From assembly GCA_963716735.1 (NCBI GenBank), contig OY970321.1:2480001-2544000 (forward strand): a stretch of 64,000 bases of DNA. Direction: 5' to 3'. Source of the DNA: VRUE01 sp963716735. GTDB lineage: Bacteria; Actinomycetota; Thermoleophilia; Solirubrobacterales; 70-9. The position numbers were made by a program, and so were the translations under genes. A model generated the notes under the pieces. That model saw only the letters and a list, made by a program, of their open reading frames with translations. It was not told where the DNA came from and made no database searches. Below are positions 25,913-34,832 of this stretch, piece by piece. Within the stretch, counting starts at the first letter, position 1, and the number at the start of each line of letters is the position of its first letter.

Positions 25913-27064
25913 GCGCGGAACAAGTCGGTAGACCGGTCCGTCGATTGAGCAGACATAGACCCGATGGCGCTCGTCTTCGCCGAAGGAGGTGGGTTCGGAG
26001 ACACTGATGCCGAGCTTGTGCTCGTGGCTCGCTCCGCCCAGGTCGGGAACGAGGCTGCGCAGCTCGCCCTCGCAGAGGTCGGTGTAGACGTAGCGCTTGT
26101 AGAGCGCGGCGAGATGCCTGTCGGCGACCACGTAGCCGCCGATGATCGAGCAGCTGCCGCCGCGGCTATGCGGGTAGGCGAAGATCGGTTTGACGGTCCC
26201 ACCCGGATCGTCGGTGCCACTGTTCTCGTCTTCATAGGGGGCGAATCCCTCGAAGGCGTCCCAACCGAAGTTGGCGCCCTGCGCCGCGGTAACCGGGATG
26301 TAGTCGACCTCCTCAAATTGGTTCTGGCCGACGTCGCCGATCACGAGTCGCGGCCGGCCCGGCTCCGTCACCCGGTCGAAGGAGAAACGGAAGGGATTGC
26401 GCAGGCCGTGGCTGTAGATCTCCGGCTTGGCGTCGGCTTGGCGGGGGTCGATCCACAGCAGCTTGCCGAGCGGGCTTTGGCGATCCTGCGCGTTGTTGGG
26501 CGGATCGCCGCCCGAGCCGCCGTCGCCCGTGCCAAAAAAGAGGAAGTCGCCGAGGAACTGGAGCTGGCCGCCATTGTGATTGGTGTTGACCGGGTGGGGT
26601 ATCCGGACTATTGCGCGACGGGAGCCCCGCGCGGCTCGCGTCGCGCTCCTGCGTTTGAATTCGTCGATCCTGAGGTTCCCCTGAAGGTCGGTCTCATAGG
26701 CGTAGAAACGACCGCTTCGCTTGTAGTCGGGAGGGAAGGCGATCGAGAGCAGGCCGCGCTCGCCGCCAGAGGAGATCAGGTCGCGTATGTCGAGGAACGG
26801 ACGACCTTGCTTGCGCCCGTTGCGCAGCACCTGCACGGTCCCGCCCTGCTCGACCACGAAGAGGAGCTTGGGAAATCCCGGCGCGCCGGTGACGTAGACC
26901 GGGCTTTCGAAGCTGCCGATCTGCTTCAGGCCCACGCCGGCCTTGGCCGGCCGCTGGTGCTGAGGCGGCTGAGCCGATCCGCACGCCGGCAGAGCCAGCG
27001 CGAGGAGCACCGCAACGAGGCTACTTGCCGCTGTCCGCCTTGTCGATTTCGACAACTTCGCCAT
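25910..27064 (-). CDS. PQQ-type glucose/sorbosone dehydrogenase-like lipoprotein
   Basis: 384 residues. Lipoprotein signal with lipobox ALPAC (Cys28). The six-bladed propeller of soluble aldose sugar dehydrogenases follows: GLLSIAFPPDYKRSGRFYAY, NHNGGQLQFLGDFLFFGTGDGG, YSHGLRNPFRFSFDR and IGDVGQNQFEEVDYI. These motifs carry the PQQ and catalytic His residues. PQQ synthesis genes are not in the window. The start ATG 27064 has a GAAGGA site and lies inside the end of the upstream gene (44-base overlap), so the two are translationally coupled. Confidence 0.88.
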   Translation of the reverse strand: MAKLSKSTRRTAASSLVAVLLALALPACGSAQPPQHQRPAKAGVGLKQIGSFESPVYVTGAPGFPKLLFVVEQGGTVQVLRNGRKQGRPFLDIRDLISSGGERGLLSIAFPPDYKRSGRFYAYETDLQGNLRIDEFKRRSATRAARGSRRAIVRIPHPVNTNHNGGQLQFLGDFLFFGTGDGGSGGDPPNNAQDRQSPLGKLLWIDPRQADAKPEIYSHGLRNPFRFSFDRVTEPGRPRLVIGDVGQNQFEEVDYIPVTAAQGANFGWDAFEGFAPYEDENSGTDDPGGTVKPIFAYPHSRGGSCSIIGGYVVADRHLAALYKRYVYTDLCEGELRSLVPDLGGASHEHKLGISVSEPTSFGEDERHRVYVCSIDGPVYRLVPR

Positions 27065-27752
27065 TGTCCTTCACTTCCGTTTCCGGCGGGACGTCGCTGA
27101 TCTGCGCCGCGAACGAGCCGCCGGCTTGCGTCCCGGGCGTGGTCTCCGCCTTGGCCGTGCCACCGAGCCCGGCGTCGACTTCGTAGAAGAGGTGGTAGTC
27201 GCCGGTTTTGACCGCACTCAGCTTCCACACCGCTTCGGTCGTCTTGCCCGGCTTCAGCGGGCCGAAGTCGAAGGTCTTGGGGCTGGAGGTTTCCGCTCCG
27301 GCGGTTTCGAAAGAGCCGTTCGCCTTCGGGTAGCGGGCCGAGAGTGCCCAGATCGGGCGGTCCGGCTGGGCGAGGCCGGGGGAGGGATCGCGGTAGCCGA
27401 AGGGCAGTGAGGAGTTGCGACCCTCTTTGCCGCCGACGGAGATCGTCACGACCAGCGCGGGCAGGGCCTTGTCGCCGGTGTTGCGCACGCCGAGCCGCAG
27501 CAGGGTCGTCTCGCCGAGTCGTTGCTTGGCGGGGAATTCCGCGGTGACGATCTTGACCGGGTACTTGCCCGCGGTCTCGTTCGAGTCGGCGGAGGATTCG
27601 TTGCCGCCGCAGGCGGCGATTGAGACCGCAAGGAGTCCGGCCGCGACGCCGGCGGCGAGAGCGTGCCGGCGGGAATGCCGGGCCGGTGTGCGGTGCCCTC
27701 CCAAAGCGGCCGGAACATACCACGAGGATTCGGTCCTTCTGGCTGCCTCCAA
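27021..27752 (-). CDS. Secreted lipoprotein, unknown, linked to the sugar dehydrogenase
   Basis: 243 residues from TTG 27752. The start is uncertain, but no later in-frame start precedes the signal. A Tat-like or long basic N-terminus (RHSRRHALAAG) is followed by a hydrophobic segment and the lipobox SIAAC. The mature part resembles an Ig-like beta sandwich: LGVRNTGDKALPALVVTISVGG and FDFGPLKPGKTTEAVWKLSAVKTGDYHLFYEVDAGL. It overlaps and precedes the sugar dehydrogenase in one operon, so it may present or partner that enzyme at the cell surface. Confidence 0.65.
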   Translation of the reverse strand: MEAARRTESSWYVPAALGGHRTPARHSRRHALAAGVAAGLLAVSIAACGGNESSADSNETAGKYPVKIVTAEFPAKQRLGETTLLRLGVRNTGDKALPALVVTISVGGKEGRNSSLPFGYRDPSPGLAQPDRPIWALSARYPKANGSFETAGAETSSPKTFDFGPLKPGKTTEAVWKLSAVKTGDYHLFYEVDAGLGGTAKAETTPGTQAGGSFAAQISDVPPETEVKDNGEVVEIDKADSGK

Positions 27753-27766
27753 CCACGCTGCGCTGG

Positions 27767-27794
27767 GTTAGCCGGATCTCAACACGCGGCTAAC
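27767..27794. promoter_or_regulatory. Inverted repeat upstream of the mlaE-like operon
   Basis: GTTAGCCG (27767-27774) and CGGCTAAC (27787-27794), perfect 8-bp arms 12 bases apart, between two divergent operons. A -10-like TAGACT lies about 20 bases further toward the mlaE-like gene. It could be an operator or a hairpin. Confidence 0.4.
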
Positions 27795-27875
27795 GGACAC
27801 CGCTGGCGCATCCCATAGACTCAAAGCACGGAGGAGGGGTCGCCCGATGCGGTCCCGCTTTGTGCCGGAGGAGAG

Positions 27876-28685
27876 ATGGAAGCAGCCGCATCTATAGGCA
27901 GAAGGATCGCGCCCGCCAAGTCGTTCTTCGAACAGGTCGGGGACATGATGATCCTTACCGCGCGGACGATCTCCTCCGCGGTGCGGCCTCCCTATCCCTA
28001 TGGCGAGGAGTTCATCGGCCAGTTCCTCTTCGCCCTGCAGCTCTGCTGGTTCCCGCTGCTCGTCTCCACTGTCGCCTTCGGTTTCGGCGCGCCCGGCCTG
28101 CAGGCGGCCAACTTCCTCACCCTCTTCGGCTCGCTCGACCGGCTCGGTGGCTTCTTCGTCCTCGCCTCGATCCGCGAGTTCGCCCCCTTCGTCACCGCGG
28201 TCGTCGTCGCCGGCGTCGCCGGCACCGCGATCACCGCTGACCTCGGCGCCCGCAAGATCCGCGAGGAGCTCGACGCCCTCCAGGTGCTCGGCGTCGACCC
28301 GATCAAGAACCTGGTCGTGCCGCGCTTCCTGGCGCTGATCGTGATCACCGGCCTGCTCGACATCTACGCGCTGATCTTCGGCATCAGCGGCGGCATCCTC
28401 ACCGAGATGCTCTACAACCAGCCGCTCGGCGGCTTCTTCGCGACGCTCTTCACCAACGCCTCGATCACCGACCTCTGGGGCTCGGTGATCAAGTGCACCT
28501 TGTTCGGCGCGATCATCTCGATCGTCTGTTGCTACAAGGGGATGACTGCGTCCGGAGGCGCCGCCGGGGTCGGTCGTGCCGTCAACCAGGCCGTGGTGAT
28601 CTCTTTCATGGGCGTCTTCGCCTTCAACTACGTCTTCACCCAGACCCTGCTCGCGACCAACCCCGACCTGCAGACGATTCGATGA
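27876..28685 (+). CDS. MlaE/YrbE family ABC permease, first copy
   Basis: 269 residues; start ATG 27876 with GGAGGAGAG directly upstream. MlaE fold with five or six membrane helices. The coupling-loop motif VAGVAGTAITADLGARKIREELDALQVLGVDP is the hallmark of YrbE proteins, which work as lipid-transport permeases in Mce (actinobacteria) and Mla (proteobacteria) systems. It overlaps the second permease by 4 bases (ATGA). The two presumably form a heterodimer. Confidence 0.92.
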   Translation: MEAAASIGRRIAPAKSFFEQVGDMMILTARTISSAVRPPYPYGEEFIGQFLFALQLCWFPLLVSTVAFGFGAPGLQAANFLTLFGSLDRLGGFFVLASIREFAPFVTAVVVAGVAGTAITADLGARKIREELDALQVLGVDPIKNLVVPRFLALIVITGLLDIYALIFGISGGILTEMLYNQPLGGFFATLFTNASITDLWGSVIKCTLFGAIISIVCCYKGMTASGGAAGVGRAVNQAVVISFMGVFAFNYVFTQTLLATNPDLQTIR

Positions 28686-29479
28686 ACGCCTGGCTCGACG
28701 TCCCCCGCGGCTGGCTCGACTCCTTCGGTGAGATCGCCCGCTTCGGCTCGCGCGTCGCCGGCCTCGTCTACAGCGGCCGCGTCCTGCGTTTCTTCGGCGA
28801 GAGCCTGCGCCAGGCCGGCATCTTGATCCTCGGCTCCGCCGTGATCATCTGGGGGCTGGTCTTCATCCTCGGCCTGCAGTGCGGGATCGAGGGTGCCTAC
28901 CTGCTGCGCGCCAACGGCGCTCCCGCGTATGCCGGTGTCTTCTCGGCCTGGTGCGACCTGCGCGAGATCATGCCCTACGCCTTCGGCTACATGCTGGCGG
29001 CAAAGGTCGGCACCGGGATCGTCGCCGAGCTCGGCGCGATGCGGATCTCCGACGAGATCGACGCGCTCGAGGTGATGGGCGTGCCGCCGGTCACCTTCCT
29101 CGCCGCGACCCGTCTGCTCGCCGCCTGGATCGCATTCCCCTTCATGTACCTGGTCGGGATCGGGATCATGTACCTGGCCAGCTACGTGGCGGTTGTCGAA
29201 CAGATCGGCGACGTCTCTTCCGGCGGCTACCTGCTGATCTTCTGGATGTTCCAGAACCCGCCCGACCTGATCTTCAGTCTGATCAAGGGCATGTTCATGG
29301 CGACGGCGATCGTGATCGTCGGTTGCTACTACGGCTACACCGCCTCCGGCGGGCCGGTCGGCGTGGGCACCGCGACCGCCAAGTCGATGGTCTTAAACAT
29401 CGTTCTAGTTCACATCATCGGGATGCTCGGCACCCTGGTCTTCTGGGGTGCCAACCCGAGAGCGCCGATAGGAGGCTGA
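28682..29479 (+). CDS. MlaE/YrbE family ABC permease, second copy
   Basis: 265 residues from ATG 28682, which overlaps the upstream stop. The same fold and coupling loop are seen (AKVGTGIVAELGAMRISDEIDALEVMGVPPV), plus an extended loop with two Cys (LGLQCGIEGAYLLRANG, FSAWCDLREIM). Paired YrbE-A and YrbE-B genes head actinobacterial mce operons, but the MCE-domain substrate-binding genes that usually follow are absent here; the ATPase comes next. Confidence 0.92.
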   Translation: MNAWLDVPRGWLDSFGEIARFGSRVAGLVYSGRVLRFFGESLRQAGILILGSAVIIWGLVFILGLQCGIEGAYLLRANGAPAYAGVFSAWCDLREIMPYAFGYMLAAKVGTGIVAELGAMRISDEIDALEVMGVPPVTFLAATRLLAAWIAFPFMYLVGIGIMYLASYVAVVEQIGDVSSGGYLLIFWMFQNPPDLIFSLIKGMFMATAIVIVGCYYGYTASGGPVGVGTATAKSMVLNIVLVHIIGMLGTLVFWGANPRAPIGG

Positions 29480-29487
29480 GTACCCTT

Positions 29488-30447
29488 ATGTCGATGGATG
29501 AGCCGAGCCAGATTCGCGAGGACGAAGAGGAGCGCGCGCTCGCCGAGGAGGCAGCGGCCGAACCGGCTCCCAGCGGCCCCTACATCAGCGAGGACGGGGC
29601 GACGATGGGTCGCGACTTCGTCATCCCGGGGGTCGACCCGGGCGAGTCCGACCCCTACCGCTTCCACACCGGGCGCAAGCGCGACCACGGCAGCACCGAC
29701 GCGATCGAGATCATCAACCTGGTCAAGCAGTTCGGCCGGGCGCGGATCCTCAACGGCCTCAACCTCGGCTTGCCCGAAGATCAGGTCTCGATGGTCCTGG
29801 GCCCGTCGGGTACCGGCAAGAGCGTGCTGATCAAGCACATCGTCGGCCTGCTTTATCCCGACTCGGGCGACGTCCTCGTGCACGGGGAATCGATCCCGGC
29901 GATGACCGACGACGAACTCTTCGACGTGCGCAAAAAGTTCGGCCTGCTGTTCCAGGACGGAGCGCTCTTCGGCTCGATGAACATCTACGACAACACCGCC
30001 TTCCCGCTGCGTCAGCACACCGACAAAAGCGAGGAGGAGATCGGCGAGATCGTCAATCGCCGGCTCAAGGAGGTCGGCCTGATCGAGGCGATCTACAAGA
30101 TGCCGAACGAGCTCTCGGGCGGGATGCGCAAGCGCGCCGGCTTCGCCCGGGCGCTGGTCCTGGAACCGGCGATCGTGATGTTCGACGAGCCCGACTCAGG
30201 GCTCGACCCGGTGCGCACGGCGCTGCTCTGCGAGTTGATCCGCGAGGTCCACGCCGAGAACGGCGGTTGCTACCTGGTGATCAGCCACGACCTCAACACG
30301 GCACGGCGGATCTCCGACTTCATCGCCGTCCTCTGGAACGGCAAAATCGTCGAGTCCGGGCCCAAAGAGGAACTCTTCGACTCCGAAAACCAGTTCGTCC
30401 ACCAGTTCCTCAACGCTGACGTAACCGGCCCGCTCTCGATGGATTGA
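29488..30447 (+). CDS. MlaF/Mkl-type ABC transporter ATPase
   Basis: 319 residues from ATG 29488 (AGGAGG about 12 bases upstream). An acidic N-terminal extension of about 70 residues precedes the nucleotide-binding domain: Walker A GPSGTGKSVLIKHI, signature LSGGMRKRAGFARAL, Walker B PAIVMFDEPDSGLDPV, then the His-loop VISHDL. The TGKSV Walker A and GGMRKR signature are typical of MlaF. It energises the two MlaE permeases. The stop TGA overlaps the TTG start of the next gene. Confidence 0.93.
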   Translation: MSMDEPSQIREDEEERALAEEAAAEPAPSGPYISEDGATMGRDFVIPGVDPGESDPYRFHTGRKRDHGSTDAIEIINLVKQFGRARILNGLNLGLPEDQVSMVLGPSGTGKSVLIKHIVGLLYPDSGDVLVHGESIPAMTDDELFDVRKKFGLLFQDGALFGSMNIYDNTAFPLRQHTDKSEEEIGEIVNRRLKEVGLIEAIYKMPNELSGGMRKRAGFARALVLEPAIVMFDEPDSGLDPVRTALLCELIREVHAENGGCYLVISHDLNTARRISDFIAVLWNGKIVESGPKEELFDSENQFVHQFLNADVTGPLSMD

Positions 30448-32942
30448 GCGCAGTCGCGGCCTGGGCGGTCCGCCATGCGCGGGCGGTGCTGGCGGTTTCG
30501 CTTCTCCTTGCGGTCGGCGCTGGAGCCCTCGCCACCCAACTGCCCACCGATGCGGCCACCGACACGCTGGTCGATTCGGACACGCCCAGCTATCGGGCGA
30601 CCCAGCAGGTCAAGCGGGACTTTGGCGAAGAACCGGTGGTCATCCTGGCCAAGGGGGACCTGCAGCGGCTGGTCCTGACCTCGAACCTGGGGCGATTGCT
30701 GCGGCTCGAGGGGTGTCTCTCCGGCAAGGTGCCGAAGGGGGCCGAGCCGATCCCGGGACCTTGTGCGGAACTCGCCGAACAGGACCCCGTGCGCTCGGTC
30801 GTGGGCCCCGCCACTTTCCTCAACGAGGCAGTGATCCAGATCGATCGGCAGCTACGCCGCCTCGCCGCCACCGTTCCGCCCGCTCGGCTGCGCGAACTGT
30901 TACTCGAAGTCGCCGCGAAATACGGGATCACCAGCGCGCCGAGTCTCTCCAACCCCAACTTCCTCGCCGCGATCGTCTTCGACCTGCACAAGGCGCGCGG
31001 CACGCCCAAGGCTCGCCTCTCCTACCTCTTTCCGAACAGGCGCTCGGCGCAGATCGTCCTGCGCTTGCGCCCCGATCTCAGCCAAGCCGAGCGCCACCGG
31101 GCGATCGAGACGATCGAGGCGATCGTCCACGATCCCGTCGTTCGCGCGGACTGCAAGTTCAAAGGCAAGCCGGAGCGCTGCTTCCAGCTGCATGGCGGTC
31201 GCTACGTGATCTCCGGCGTGCCGGTCGTCATCGACGGGGTGACTCGTGCGCTCAAGGACGCACTGCTCGTTCTGCTCGGCGTCGCGCTGGTGGTCATGGC
31301 ACTGGCCCTGATGCTCGTCTTCCGCTCCCGCTGGCGACTGCTGCCTTTGGCGATCGCGCTGGCCGCTGCCGCCCTGACCTTTGGTCTGTTCGGCCTGGTG
31401 GGCGGTTCGCTGACGATGGCCTCGATCGCGGTGCTGCCGATCCTGATCGGCCTCGCCGTCGATTACGCGATCCAGCTTCAGGCACGCTACGACGAGGCGA
31501 TCGCGATTGGGGCTGATCCCGGGACTGACGCCGCGCGCCTCGCTGCTTCAGGAGGCGGCCCCACTATCGCTATTGCTTGCTTGGCCACTGGTGCCGGCTT
31601 CCTCGCCCTCCAACTCTCACCGACCCCGATGGTCCGCAGCTTTGGCTTGCTCCTGATCGTCGGCATCGCGATCGCCTTTGCGCTTGCTTTCGTCGCGGGC
31701 TTTGCGGCGCTCAGCCTGCGAAAAACGGGACGCCGCGCCGCTCAGGGGGCCCCGACACTCCCGGCTCTGCTGCAGCGCGTTCTTGTGACGGCGCAGACCT
31801 ATCCCCAGCGAGTGCTCGGCGTAGGCCTCGCCCTGGCTCTCATTGGCTGGGCACTCGGGACCCAGATCGAAACGCAGACCGATATCCGTGCGCTGGCGCC
31901 ACAGAATGTGGACGCGGTGCGGGAACTGAACGAGCTGCAGGACGCCACGGGTGTGTCCGGGGAGCTGGACGTGAGCGTGAGCGCGCCTGATCTGACCGAC
32001 CCCGCGACCATTCGGTGGATGGCCGGGTTCAAGCGTCGGGTTCTGGAAACTGGTGGGTTCTCCGGTACCAATCCGAGCTGCCAGGAGGCGGAAGTCTGCC
32101 CGGGGGCGGCGCTCTCGGACTTCGTCACCGGTGGAGGGCTTACGGCAAGTTCCGAAGGGCCGTTGACCCGTAAGGGCATCAGGGCCGCGCTGAGCCAGAT
32201 CCCCGCCTATGACCTGGAGCAGGTTGCGACGGTCGATCCCGCGACCGGGCTGCCGGCAGGTACCGCACTCCTCGGGTTCGGCATACGAGCCCAGTCGTTG
32301 GATGAGCAGCAGGCTTTGATCGATCGCATCCGGAGTGAGATTGGGGAGCCGGGCAGCAAAGGTGGGCCGCCGCCTGGGACGGAAGTGGAGCTTGCCGGAT
32401 TGCCCGTCATCGCCGCCTCTGCGGCCAGTGACCTTTCAAGCAGTCGCTACTTACTGACCCTGGCTGGTCTGCTAGCCGTTGCGCTGGTCCTGCTCGTGGT
32501 CTATCGATCTTGGTCGCGTGCTTTGGTGCCACTGATCCCAATCGTGTTGGCGACTGGCTGGTCGGCCCTGGTTCTCTGGCTGACGCGGGTGCCGCTCAAC
32601 CCGATGTCGGCGGCCCTGGGGGCGCTGACCATCGCCATTGCCACCGAGTTCAGCGTGATCCTCGCCGCCCGTTTCCGTCAGGAGCGGCGGGCCGGGCGTG
32701 AGCTTGGGATGGCGCTGCGCCAGGCCTACGCTCGTACCGGCGCGGCTGTGCTGGCCTCCGGGGTTACGGCGATTGCCGGGTTCGCCGTCCTGATCGCCAG
32801 CGATGTGGGGATGTTGCGCGATTTCGGCTTCGTCACCGTGATCGACCTGGCGGTGGCGCTGCTCGGAGTGATCGTGGCGCTGCCCGCCGCCCTCGTCTGG
32901 GCCGAGGGCTTTAGGCCCGTCGGCAGGGGGCTGGGGAGGTGA
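30444..32942 (+). CDS. RND/MMPL superfamily exporter (HAE3/HpnN-like)
   Basis: 832 residues, TTG start overlapping the ATPase stop. Twelve membrane helices in two RND halves: outer loop 1 about 30-270, five helices with LIGLAVDYAIQLQARYDEA in helix 4, a second outer loop about 470-680, and five more helices with AIATEFSVILAARFRQERR. Relatives move hopanoids or other hydrophobic lipids. Translational coupling to a MlaEF pair suggests both carry the same lipid. No membrane-fusion or outer-membrane partner is present. Confidence 0.85.
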   Translation: MSAVAAWAVRHARAVLAVSLLLAVGAGALATQLPTDAATDTLVDSDTPSYRATQQVKRDFGEEPVVILAKGDLQRLVLTSNLGRLLRLEGCLSGKVPKGAEPIPGPCAELAEQDPVRSVVGPATFLNEAVIQIDRQLRRLAATVPPARLRELLLEVAAKYGITSAPSLSNPNFLAAIVFDLHKARGTPKARLSYLFPNRRSAQIVLRLRPDLSQAERHRAIETIEAIVHDPVVRADCKFKGKPERCFQLHGGRYVISGVPVVIDGVTRALKDALLVLLGVALVVMALALMLVFRSRWRLLPLAIALAAAALTFGLFGLVGGSLTMASIAVLPILIGLAVDYAIQLQARYDEAIAIGADPGTDAARLAASGGGPTIAIACLATGAGFLALQLSPTPMVRSFGLLLIVGIAIAFALAFVAGFAALSLRKTGRRAAQGAPTLPALLQRVLVTAQTYPQRVLGVGLALALIGWALGTQIETQTDIRALAPQNVDAVRELNELQDATGVSGELDVSVSAPDLTDPATIRWMAGFKRRVLETGGFSGTNPSCQEAEVCPGAALSDFVTGGGLTASSEGPLTRKGIRAALSQIPAYDLEQVATVDPATGLPAGTALLGFGIRAQSLDEQQALIDRIRSEIGEPGSKGGPPPGTEVELAGLPVIAASAASDLSSSRYLLTLAGLLAVALVLLVVYRSWSRALVPLIPIVLATGWSALVLWLTRVPLNPMSAALGALTIAIATEFSVILAARFRQERRAGRELGMALRQAYARTGAAVLASGVTAIAGFAVLIASDVGMLRDFGFVTVIDLAVALLGVIVALPAALVWAEGFRPVGRGLGR

Positions 32943-33583
32943 GGGATCGCTACTCGATCCTGGTCGGTCTCTTTTTTGCCGCGATTGTCGCGGTGGCACT
33001 CATTCACGGGGTCCCGGGCGGAGGCGGAACGCTGGGGCTCGACGAGCAGCCGGCGCGCTGGGCCTTGCCCGAGTTCGCCGTCCCGGCCGCCGCCGGCCGC
33101 CTCGAAGGCGACGCCAACGTCGCTCAGGACGATTGCTCGGTTGGGCAGCTGCCCTGTCCGCCCGAATCCCGTCGTACTCCCGCCTGTCGGGTTCAGACGC
33201 CCGGCGCGATCCGCGTCTGCGATCTCTTCGACCGGCCCTCGGTGATCTCCTTCTGGTTCGGTGACTGCGCCGGCCAGCAGGACGTCGTCAGCTGGGTCTA
33301 CTCGCGCTACCGTGGACGCGTGAACTTCCTCTCGCTGGACATTCGCGATGACCGTGACACGGTCCGCGAGCTGATCCGGCGCCGCGGCTGGAAGATGCCG
33401 GTCGGCTATGACCGCGACGGCGCCGCGGCAGGTCTCTATCGCGTCGGCGGCTGCCCGACCTTTGCCTACGTTTATCCCGGTGGGACGCTGGAGAGCGCCA
33501 GCATCGGCAACCTCGACGATGGTGGACTGAGCGAACGGATTGAGCGGCTGCTGCGGGCCAGCGGCGCCGCGGAAGGGAGTTGA
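32939..33583 (+). CDS. Membrane-anchored thioredoxin-fold protein with degenerate active site
   Basis: 214 residues; GTG start overlapping the exporter stop (GTGA). One N-terminal membrane helix (about 5-25), then a TlpA-like domain. The usual WCxxC is replaced by FWFGDCAGQQ, leaving one Cys and no resolving Cys. The cis-Pro loop is GGCPTFAYV, with a Cys before the Thr. It cannot act as an ordinary dithiol oxidoreductase, so a peroxiredoxin-like, single-Cys or binding role is possible. It is coupled to lipid-transport genes. Confidence 0.72.
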   Translation: MRDRYSILVGLFFAAIVAVALIHGVPGGGGTLGLDEQPARWALPEFAVPAAAGRLEGDANVAQDDCSVGQLPCPPESRRTPACRVQTPGAIRVCDLFDRPSVISFWFGDCAGQQDVVSWVYSRYRGRVNFLSLDIRDDRDTVRELIRRRGWKMPVGYDRDGAAAGLYRVGGCPTFAYVYPGGTLESASIGNLDDGGLSERIERLLRASGAAEGS

Positions 33584-33584
33584 G

Positions 33585-34262
33585 ATGGACGCCGGCGCCG
33601 CCGACTCGGACCTGGATATGGACCTGGGCACCCCCTCGACACTCGGCTGGGTAGCCTCCCACGTAGCCGCCGAGTTCCCTGGGCTCGGAATCTCCTGGAT
33701 CGAGTTGGACGGCCGCCCCGGTCGCAGTCCGGAGCCGGTCGAGCGCCGTCTGAGCGAGACCTCGAACCGCTTCTATGGCGCCCACGCGATTCACATGCGC
33801 GAAAGGCCGATCCCCTGGGCATACCGGGTCTTCTTTCGTCAGATCGGCCTCGACCCGGACCGCACCCGGACCCCGGTCGAGCAGCTCGCCCTGGATCGCC
33901 TCCAGGACGGCGGCTTCAAGACCCACGGTCTGCCCGCCGACGCGCTGACGATCGCCACCGTGGAGACCGGGATCGCCTTGCGCAGCTTCGACGCCGAGCG
34001 GCTGGACGGGACACTGTGCATACGCGACTCGGCCCCTGGCGAGTCGCTGGAGGGACGGCCGGGAGAGCTTTCGCAGGGGACCTTGGTGATCGCCGATGAG
34101 AGGCGTCCCATCGGACTGCTTTTCGGCGCCACTGGCGAGGGTCGCGGCGTCAAGCGCGGCACCAAGCGGATCGCGATCGCCGCCATCCAGGTCGACGGTG
34201 TTCCCCAGATCGCCGTCGACGAGGCGCTCTGGATGGTCGCAACGACGCTCCGCGCGGCCTAA
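33585..34262 (+). CDS. B3/B4 tRNA-binding domain protein
   Basis: 225 residues; ATG 33585, one base after the preceding stop, with GGGAGTTGAG as weak ribosome site. The sequence RFYGAHAIHMRERPIPWAYRVFFRQIGLDPDRTRTPVE and DGTLCIRDSAPGE matches the stand-alone B3/B4 domain otherwise found in PheRS beta subunits, a likely aminoacyl-tRNA editing or binding fold. Its presence at the end of a transport operon is unexplained. Confidence 0.75.
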   Translation: MDAGAADSDLDMDLGTPSTLGWVASHVAAEFPGLGISWIELDGRPGRSPEPVERRLSETSNRFYGAHAIHMRERPIPWAYRVFFRQIGLDPDRTRTPVEQLALDRLQDGGFKTHGLPADALTIATVETGIALRSFDAERLDGTLCIRDSAPGESLEGRPGELSQGTLVIADERRPIGLLFGATGEGRGVKRGTKRIAIAAIQVDGVPQIAVDEALWMVATTLRAA

Positions 34263-34304
34263 GGTCCTTAACGCGACGATTGCGATTGGATCGGTGGCTT
34301 GATC

Positions 34305-34310
34305 TACACT
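34305..34310 (+). promoter_or_regulatory. -10 hexamer TACACT before the unknown gene at 34323
   Basis: TACACT lies 12 bases before ATG 34323, again without a ribosome-binding site. Confidence 0.35.
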
Positions 34311-34322
34311 CGTTCTCGGGCT

Positions 34323-34832
34323 ATGCCGGATCTGCTCGACCGAGAGATATTTACCGCGCTCCGAGTCGGAGGCGATGAGCGGCTCGCGAGAGCGGAGCTG
34401 CGGCGTCAGATCGGGCGCCTCGAGGCCCAGCTGGGCGCGCTCTTCGCCGACGCTTTTCCCCGAGTCGAGATCGATACCGGCGTTCCCGCCGTGTCGAGTG
34501 AGCCGCGGGCACTGGCTCTCGGTGACCTCGAGGCCATTCGTGACTCGTTGGTGACTCGGATCGGCGCCGCGAGGCTCCAGTTGCAGGATCGCGCCGAGCT
34601 CGAGACCCGTAACCGCGAGCTGCTGGACCGGATGCTTGCCGCCCCGGCTGAGTACAAGTGGCTACGGATCTCACGCGCCGACGTCGGTGAGCCCGGTTGC
34701 GGCCACTGGCATTCCCGCCCTCGCCTTGGCCCCCTCGGCATGCTGATGGGCTGGTGGCGGGTCAGGGTCTCGTCCGGATGCCCGTTATCCGGGCGGCTTG
34801 CGGCCGTTGAGCGAGAAATCCAAGCTCTCTAA
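34323..34832 (+). CDS. Conserved-looking protein of unknown function with C-terminal Cys/Trp region
   Basis: 169 residues from ATG 34323. Residues 15-110 are helical and charged (LARAELRRQIGRLEAQLGALF, ARLQLQDRAELETRNRELLDRML), likely a coiled coil. The C-terminal part, DVGEPGCGHWHSRPRLG and LMGWWRVRVSSGCPL, has two Cys, two His and three Trp, which could bind a metal. I recognise no family. It overlaps the next gene by 35 bases. Confidence 0.65.
   Translation: MPDLLDREIFTALRVGGDERLARAELRRQIGRLEAQLGALFADAFPRVEIDTGVPAVSSEPRALALGDLEAIRDSLVTRIGAARLQLQDRAELETRNRELLDRMLAAPAEYKWLRISRADVGEPGCGHWHSRPRLGPLGMLMGWWRVRVSSGCPLSGRLAAVEREIQAL

Noticed and set aside
23436..25913. A plus-strand open frame of about 825 codons opposite the FMN oxidase and aldehyde dehydrogenase
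   Set aside because: Same antisense effect; no domain, no ribosome site, and the opposite strand encodes two complete enzymes.
29488..30447. Calling the transport cluster a complete mce operon
   Set aside because: No MCE-domain gene is present among the neighbours, so only MlaEF-type permease and ATPase genes are supported.
30444..32942. Reading the RND exporter as a pair of MMPL proteins because of its two similar halves
   Set aside because: The frame is continuous and the internal duplication is normal for the RND fold.
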